Shown in pieces: positions 59,621 to 64,000 of a stretch of DNA of 64,000 nt. The stretch comes from Methylobacterium mesophilicum (GTDB taxonomy: Bacteria > Pseudomonadota > Alphaproteobacteria > Rhizobiales > Beijerinckiaceae), in contig NZ_BPQU01000007.1 of the NCBI RefSeq assembly GCF_022179445.1, forward strand, positions 1-64,000, read 5' to 3'. The notes under the pieces were generated by a model. The model was not told the origin of the DNA. It made no database searches and saw only the letters and a program-made list of their open reading frames with translations. Made by a program: the position numbers and the translations under genes. Position 1 is the first letter of the stretch. Each line of letters begins with the position of its first letter.

Positions 59621-60142
59621 ATGTCAGGCCCGACTGCTCCGCAGAGCGGCGCTGCGCCAACCACCAAGGCGGGTCAGGCGCCCGCCGATCAGCTATCGCA
59701 GCGGGACCGGCAGCGCCTCGACAACCAATTGTGCTTCGCGGTCTACGCCGCCGCGCACGCCTTCGGCCGTGCCTATCGCAACCTCCTCGGCCAGCACGAG
59801 CTGACCTACCCGCAATATCTCGTCCTGCTGGTCCTGTGGGAAGAGGACGGCCTTTCGGTCAAGGAGATCGGAAACCGCCTGTTCCTCGATTCCGGGACCC
59901 TGACGCCCCTGCTCAAGCGCCTGGAAGCCTCCGGGCGGGTGCGGCGCGCCCGCGACCGGGCCGACGAGCGGCAGGTCAGCATCTTCCTCACGCCCGCCGG
60001 AGCCAAGCTGCGCGACGTGCTCGCCTGCCTCCCCGACGAGGCCGGCGACAGGACCGGCCTGAACGTGCAGGGCCGGAAGGATCTGCTGAACGATCTGGTG
60101 ACCCTGCGGCTCGGGCTTCAAGCCGGGCTGATCCCGGAATAG
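59621..60142 (+). CDS. ohrR: MarR family regulator, OhrR-type
   Basis: A 173-residue repressor likely sensing organic peroxides. OhrR features are [25 protein letters not shown] with the sensing Cys38, [17 protein letters not shown], the winged-helix [23 protein letters not shown] and [16 protein letters not shown]. No ohr peroxidase gene lies beside it. A half-palindrome (GAGAATTGTACAG) near 59533 might be an operator, but it is not complete. Confidence 0.85.
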   Translation: MSGPTAPQSGAAPTTKAGQAPADQLSQRDRQRLDNQLCFAVYAAAHAFGRAYRNLLGQHELTYPQYLVLLVLWEEDGLSVKEIGNRLFLDSGTLTPLLKRLEASGRVRRARDRADERQVSIFLTPAGAKLRDVLACLPDEAGDRTGLNVQGRKDLLNDLVTLRLGLQAGLIPE

Positions 60143-60190
60143 CACGCCGTCTCGAGCCTCGATCCGCTCATCGGGCGGTCCTGAACGACG

Positions 60191-60222
60191 GAAGGCACCC
60201 GCGCGGCTGCGCGGATGCCTTC
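60191..60222. terminator. Bidirectional terminator between ohrR and cytochrome c gene
   Basis: Stem of 13 pairs with one C-A mismatch (GAAGGCA-C-CCGCGC with GCGCGG-A-TGCCTTC), loop GGCT, followed by GTTT. It lies between the convergent ends. Confidence 0.85.
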
Positions 60223-60251
60223 GTTTGGAGGTCAGACCTTGGAGCGAGGGC

Positions 60252-60617
60252 TCAGGACTGCGTCTTGAGGTAGGCGATCACGTCGTTGATCTTCTTGTCG
60301 TCGGGGTAGCCCTGGAAGATCATCTTGGTGCCGGGCACCTTGGTCTTCGGGTTCTTCAGCCACTCGTGAAGGTTGGCCTCGTCCCAGGTGATGCCGGAAT
60401 TCTTCAGCGCGGCGGAGTAGTTGTAGCCCTCGTAGGTGCCGGCCTTGCGCCCGACGACGCCCTTCAGGTCCGGACCGACGCCGTTCTTCTGAAAGTTGTG
60501 GCAGGCCTTGCACGGGGCGAACGCCTTCTCGCCGGCAGCCGCATCACCGGCCTCCTGGGCCTGTGCGGAAAGCGGGATCAAGGCAGCGAGAACGGCGCCG
60601 AGAATGAGTGAACGCAT
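60252..60617 (-). CDS. Class I c-type cytochrome (cytochrome c2-like)
   Basis: A 121-residue exported electron carrier. Signal peptide ends near SAQAQ (about residue 20). The heme site is CKACH (Cys36, Cys39, His40) and the sixth ligand is Met99 in VPGTKMIFQG. Overall shape is the c2/c550 class with GVGPDLKGVVGRKAG. In Methylobacteriaceae such carriers can serve methanol oxidation or the main respiratory chain; the sequence does not tell which. Confidence 0.93.
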   Translation of the reverse strand: MRSLILGAVLAALIPLSAQAQEAGDAAAGEKAFAPCKACHNFQKNGVGPDLKGVVGRKAGTYEGYNYSAALKNSGITWDEANLHEWLKNPKTKVPGTKMIFQGYPDDKKINDVIAYLKTQS

Positions 60618-60934
60618 GGATTTCCTCCTTTTGGCCGCTGTCGCGGCAGCGTTTGAAGCAGAGCTTTCCTGCCTGGAACAGCTCTAAATGATTACACGCA
60701 GATGGTGCAACGGCCTAGCCTTGCGAGGCCGCCGTCCCGCCGCATTCGCTGGCGACCAGACCCTCAACGGCGGGGCCCGTCCTCTGCGGCCTGCGGCCGA
60801 TGGAAGCTGCATCGGGATGGGCCGACGGCGCCCGGTGTCGGCTGCGCGCTTGCAGTCCGCTCGGGCGAAGACCTAGACAGGATCTGCCGGTCGCCCGCCG
60901 GCTCGCGCCCTTCGCGGCGCCGGGAGTGCCCACG
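60618..60934. other. Gene-free region
   Basis: 317 bp between the divergent cytochrome gene and a small membrane ORF. It should carry the cytochrome promoter, but no clear -35/-10 or other element was found. Confidence 0.4.
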
Positions 60935-61156
60935 ATGACCTTCCGCGTCCTGGCGATCTTCGTGACGCTCTGCGGACTTGTCGGAATCGTGATCGCGCTT
61001 GTGGACGAGCCGGACCGCCTGTCGGCCGCGTTCGGCAAGCTCGGCGAGGGCGGCATGTGGACGGCGCTGGCCGCCTTCGTCGGGATCGCAGCCTTGCTCG
61101 GCTACCGGCGGCGCGACACCGGACGCCCGCATCGACCTTCAGCACGTCGTCGATGA
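60935..61156 (+). CDS. Small two-helix membrane protein
   Basis: A 73-residue protein from ATG 60935, with GGGAG upstream. Two helices, RVLAIFVTLCGLVGIVIALV and GGMWTALAAFVGIAALLGY, join through a charged loop (DEPDRLSAAFGKLGE), then an Arg-rich tail. No family recognised. It converges on the epimerase gene. Confidence 0.55.
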   Translation: MTFRVLAIFVTLCGLVGIVIALVDEPDRLSAAFGKLGEGGMWTALAAFVGIAALLGYRRRDTGRPHRPSARRR

Positions 61157-61172
61157 GGTGCAGCCTCGTGGC

Positions 61173-62189
61173 TCAAAGGCCGTAGAAGCCGCGATACCAG
61201 TCGGCGAAGCGCGCGATGCCGAGCGTCAGCGGTGTCGCCGGCCGGAAGCCGGTGTCGCGGGCGAGGTCGTCGATATCCGCGAAGGTGGCCGGCACGTCGC
61301 CGGGCTGCATCGGCAGCAGGATCGTTTCGGCCTTGCGCCCGAGCGCCTCTTCGAGAAGCGCGATCATCTGCATCAACTCCACCGGCTCGTTGTTGCCGAT
61401 GTTGTAGATGCGATACGGCGCCGCGCTGGTGCCCGGATCCGGATCGGCTCCGCTCCAGTCCGGGTTGGGCGCAGCCGGCCTTTCGGCCAGGGCGACGATC
61501 CCCTCGACGATGTCGTCGATATAGGTGAAGTCGCGCCGCATCCGGCCCTCGTTGAACACCCGGATCGGCTCTCCGGCCAGGATCGCGCGGGCGAACAGGG
61601 ACATCGCCATGTCCGGCCGGCCCCAGGGTCCGTACACGGTGAAGAAGCGCAGGCCGGTGGTCGGCAGCCGGTAGAGGTGGCTGTAGCTGTGGGCCATCAG
61701 CTCGTTGGCCTTCTTGGTGGCCGCGTAGAGGCTCACCGGATGGTCGACGTTCTGGTGGATCGAGAACGGCATGGCCGTGACCGCGCCGTAGACCGAACTC
61801 GAAGACGCGTAGAGCAGGTGCTCGACGCCGCCGTGGCGGCAGGATTCGAGGATATTGAGGAAGCCGACGAGGTTGCTCGCCGCGTAGGCCTGTGGGTTCG
61901 TGAGCGAGTAGCGCACGCCGGCCTGTGCCGCGAGGTGGACGACGGTTCGAAAGCCGTGCCGGCCGAACAGCGCATCGAGGCCTGCCGTGTCGGTCAGGTC
62001 GAGGCGCGCGAAGCTATAGCCCTGGAACGGATCGAGGCGCCGGAGCCGCGCCTCCTTCAGGCCGACGTCATAATAAGCGTTGACGTTGTCGAGGCCCACG
62101 ACCTCCCGGCCTGCCTCGAGAAACCGCAGCGCGAGTGCGTTGCCGATGAAGCCGGCGACGCCCGTGATCAGGACAGGTGGCAGGGACAT
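61173..62189 (-). CDS. NAD-dependent epimerase, UDP-glucuronate 4-epimerase-like
   Basis: A 338-residue SDR-type sugar nucleotide epimerase; start ATG 62189. The NAD motif is ITGVAGFIGNALA, the active-site pair YAATKKAN (Tyr-x-x-x-Lys) and the conserved serine segment SSSSVYG. RRDFTYIDDIVEGIV and NIGNNEPVELMQMI are typical of UDP-glucuronate 4-epimerase, giving UDP-galacturonate for surface glycans. UDP-glucose/galactose use is a less likely alternative. Confidence 0.88.
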   Translation of the reverse strand: MSLPPVLITGVAGFIGNALALRFLEAGREVVGLDNVNAYYDVGLKEARLRRLDPFQGYSFARLDLTDTAGLDALFGRHGFRTVVHLAAQAGVRYSLTNPQAYAASNLVGFLNILESCRHGGVEHLLYASSSSVYGAVTAMPFSIHQNVDHPVSLYAATKKANELMAHSYSHLYRLPTTGLRFFTVYGPWGRPDMAMSLFARAILAGEPIRVFNEGRMRRDFTYIDDIVEGIVALAERPAAPNPDWSGADPDPGTSAAPYRIYNIGNNEPVELMQMIALLEEALGRKAETILLPMQPGDVPATFADIDDLARDTGFRPATPLTLGIARFADWYRGFYGL

Positions 62190-62724
62190 GATCGGACGCC
62201 GAGGGCGGGCCGTCCCGCCGAGGTCGGCGTTCTCTATCACGGGCAGACCGCCGATTCACCCGCAGCAGTTTCCTGAAGACAGGTGCCTTGTCGGGCGGGA
62301 TCGGCGGCGCCTATTCTTCCGATCCGTGAAGACCCACCACAGACCGCTGCCGGACAGCCTGACCCGCATGCTCGCCGCCCCTCCCGGCGGTGGGCGCGGC
62401 GCGGCCCGGTCATCCGGGGAGCCTCGCGCTGACGCGCCCGGACAGGTCTCGGCGCACCATGCCCTGGAATCCGCGCTCCTGCGTGGCTTCGTCTACGTCA
62501 CCTCGGGGCTTGTCTGGCTCCTCGTCCTCGGCCTGGTCGCGCGTCACGTCATGCGCTTAGCGCCGGTGTGCCCGATGGTGGCCTGTGGATATCGGTCGAT
62601 ACCCGATCGGTCTGTTATGAAGATTGGTATCTACGCGACCAAGTCGGGTATCGGACTGCTCGAGAGCGGGGCGCCGCGATCCCGGCCCATCGTTCCGGGC
62701 GGGACAGTTGACGAGGATCGGACG
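62190..62724. other. Mostly non-coding region with a possible membrane ORF
   Basis: The rightward frame is open through to 62988; a start at 62371 would add a membrane helix (GFVYVTSGLVWLLVLGLVA) to the next protein. The AT-richer stretch at 62585-62660 looks more like a promoter region than coding sequence. I see nothing else. Confidence 0.4.
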
Positions 62725-62988
62725 ATGTCTCTGACCGGGCGGTTCTGGTTCCGCAAATCCTGGACGGGCCGGCTCGTCCTGCTGGTCGAGGAGGTGCGAC
62801 CGCGCTGGTTCGGTCGTGGAGCCGGAAAGCCGCGCTGGCGCAACGCCCGGCTGATGGACTTCGCGGAGCCGGAATTGCGACCGCTGATGGCCATGGAGAA
62901 GCTCCACCGCACGGGGGGCGCCTCCGCCACCGTGCACACCCTCCGGCCGGTCCCCGATGCTTCGGCACGGAGCGCCGCAAACGGCTAG
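62725..62988 (+). CDS. Small hypothetical protein
   Basis: An 87-residue soluble, basic protein starting MSLTGRFWFRKSWTGRL, with GAGGAT upstream. The FRKSWTGRLVLLVEE and RWRNARLMDFAEPELR segments look conserved; I recall similar short proteins in Methylobacterium without a function. A longer N-terminus from 62371 cannot be excluded. Confidence 0.55.
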   Translation: MSLTGRFWFRKSWTGRLVLLVEEVRPRWFGRGAGKPRWRNARLMDFAEPELRPLMAMEKLHRTGGASATVHTLRPVPDASARSAANG

Positions 62989-63070
62989 GACGGCTGCTGA
63001 TTGCGACCGCTCCGATCCCCATCTGGAGCCTGCCGCTCTGCCGGAGCGGTCGACACCGGGGTTGAAGGTC

Positions 63071-63328
63071 ATGCCGCGCTACTTCTTCCACACGCAGATC
63101 GGCGACGACGTGATCACCGATGCGACCGGCGTCGCTCTGCGCGATCCGGATCAGGCCTGGGAGAAGGCCCAGGACACGATCCGTGCGGCCCTGGCCGAGG
63201 CCCGGGATCAGGCCAGGCTCCTGACCGCCTGCCTGGTGGTCACCGACGAAGCCGGCGACGTCGTTCTGGAATTCCCGTTCAGCGAGGTCGTATCGCTGCC
63301 GCCGGACGCGGATCCGACCCTGCATTGA
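63071..63328 (+). CDS. DUF6894 family protein
   Basis: An 85-residue protein beginning MPRYFFHTQIGDDVITDATG with the RDPDQAWEKAQDTIRAALAEAR helix and VVTDEAGDVVLEFPF strand pair. This is the DUF6894 fold, very common in Methylobacterium and relatives, often in many copies. Function unknown; it lies among small stress-type proteins. Confidence 0.85.
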   Translation: MPRYFFHTQIGDDVITDATGVALRDPDQAWEKAQDTIRAALAEARDQARLLTACLVVTDEAGDVVLEFPFSEVVSLPPDADPTLH

Positions 63329-63386
63329 GCGCCCCGCCCCGCGCGCCCTACATCGCGGCGGCCGCCACACGAGGAGCGCCGCCCGA

Positions 63387-63596
63387 ATGGATTCGCCACC
63401 GAACGACCTCGACACGCATGCGCTCGGCAAGGCCGCGCCCGGAAAGGGTCTGGCCCGCGAGGCCTGCCCCTATGCCGAAGGCACCGAAGCCCGAGACCGC
63501 TGGCTTGCGGGCTACGACGAAGCCGTCTCCGATGGCGCCGAGCCGGTGACGGGGGGAATCGCCAAGCATCCGCCGGCCGGGGAGCCGACTCGCTGA
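63387..63596 (+). CDS. Rmf/CrpP fold protein
   Basis: A 69-residue protein whose middle (Cys27-Pro-Tyr, Arg36, Trp39, Gly42; ACPYAEGTEARDRWLAGYDEA) matches the ribosome modulation factor / CrpP pattern CPY...R..WL.G...A. In gammaproteobacteria Rmf dimerises ribosomes in stationary phase; CrpP relatives have other roles. The charged N-terminus (DLDTHALGKAAPGKG) and C-terminal tail are extra. Its stop overlaps the transporter start by one base. Confidence 0.7.
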   Translation: MDSPPNDLDTHALGKAAPGKGLAREACPYAEGTEARDRWLAGYDEAVSDGAEPVTGGIAKHPPAGEPTR

Positions 63597-64000
63597 TGGA
63601 TGCCACGACGCAGGTACACGCCGCCGCGCCAGCCCACCCCGCCCTCGACCGCAAGGCGGTCGGGGCCGTGGTGCTCGGCAACGCCCTCGAATTCTACGAT
63701 TTCACGGTCTACGCGTTCTTCGCGAAGCCGATCGGCGAAGCGTTCTTTCCGGCCACCGACCCGACGCACAGCCTGCTGGCGTCGCTCGCCCTGTTCGGCA
63801 TCGGTTACGTGATGCGGCCGATCGGCGGCGTGCTGATCGGCGCCTTCGCGGATCGGGCCGGGCGCAAGCCGGCGATGCTGATCACCATCGCGCTGATGGC
63901 GCTCGGCATGCTGATGCTGGCCGCATGCCCGTCCTACGCGGCGATCGGCGGCTGGGCACAGGTGATCGTCATCGCGGGCCGTCTCATTCAGGGTCTCGCG
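63596..64000 (+). CDS. MFS transporter, metabolite:H+ symporter (MHS) family, N-terminal part
   Basis: The first 135 residues of a major facilitator protein cut by the window end. NALEFYDFTVYAFFAKPIGEAFFP and GVLIGAFADRAGRKPAM are signatures of the MHS subfamily (citrate, alpha-ketoglutarate, proline/betaine symporters). About four helices are visible. The start ATG overlaps the stop of the Rmf-like gene by one base. The substrate cannot be told. Confidence 0.9.
   Translation, partial: MDATTQVHAAAPAHPALDRKAVGAVVLGNALEFYDFTVYAFFAKPIGEAFFPATDPTHSLLASLALFGIGYVMRPIGGVLIGAFADRAGRKPAMLITIALMALGMLMLAACPSYAAIGGWAQVIVIAGRLIQGLA

Overview
The window is chromosomal DNA of very high GC content from an alphaproteobacterium, most likely a Methylobacterium or a close relative (Hyphomicrobiales). 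The evidence is a split b/b' ATP synthase F0 operon, a CcrM-type GANTC methylase, the aroB-aroK / small ORF / xerD arrangement, a suf operon with paired Irr-like boxes, a PHA-granule-region protein, a DUF6894 protein and long GC-rich antisense reading frames. This assignment is inference from gene content, with no database search behind it. Most of the window is core genome. The only clear mobile element is an ISAs1-type transposase end at the left edge, stopping 13 bp short of hemH.

Layout. 0-8.3 kb: IS end, hemH, ung, a secreted hypothetical, a truncated acyl-CoA-synthetase-like gene, an unusual DsbB with a DUF5993 partner, an ECHDC3-like crotonase, cardiolipin synthase and an EEP-family nuclease. 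8.7-17.7 kb: katG, an AraC-family regulator and a YhaO/YhaN-like nuclease-ATPase pair. 18-26.5 kb: M32 carboxypeptidase, ABC-F ATPase, PHA-region protein, RlpA-like protein, ccrM, mutY and a DciA-like gene. 26.6-30.2 kb: a Tat-exported DsbA-like protein, then atpI-atpB-atpE-atpF'-atpF with a consensus promoter and an intrinsic terminator. 30.3-32.6 kb: a GH16-Hint-'GWA' chimera followed by a free-standing copy of its last module. 33-42 kb: NDH-2, FNT channel, CinA-type protein, sfsA, FkbM methyltransferase, a hydrolase, an ABC exporter and several small membrane proteins.

42.4-49.3 kb is one leftward Fe-S assembly operon (cysteine desulfurase, sufB, sufC, sufD, sufS, sufT) behind two palindromic Irr/ICE-like boxes. 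49.6-55.4 kb holds a hydrolase, a lone receiver domain, metY, a thiolase and an IlvD/Edd dehydratase. 55.3-64 kb holds a Nudix gene coupled to a 29-residue membrane peptide, tRNA-Thr(CGT), aroB, aroK, xerD, an OhrR-type regulator, cytochrome c, a UDP-glucuronate epimerase-like gene, small stress-type proteins (DUF6894, Rmf/CrpP fold) and the start of an MHS-family transporter.

Gaps between genes carry several distinct palindromic repeat elements (about 11.35, 17.8, 24.4, 44.2 and 52.2 kb), mostly between convergent genes. No complete unknown defence or biosynthetic system was seen. The best candidates for new biology are the DsbB variant with a relocated cysteine pair, the GH16-Hint-module protein and its satellite, and the small translationally coupled ORFs.
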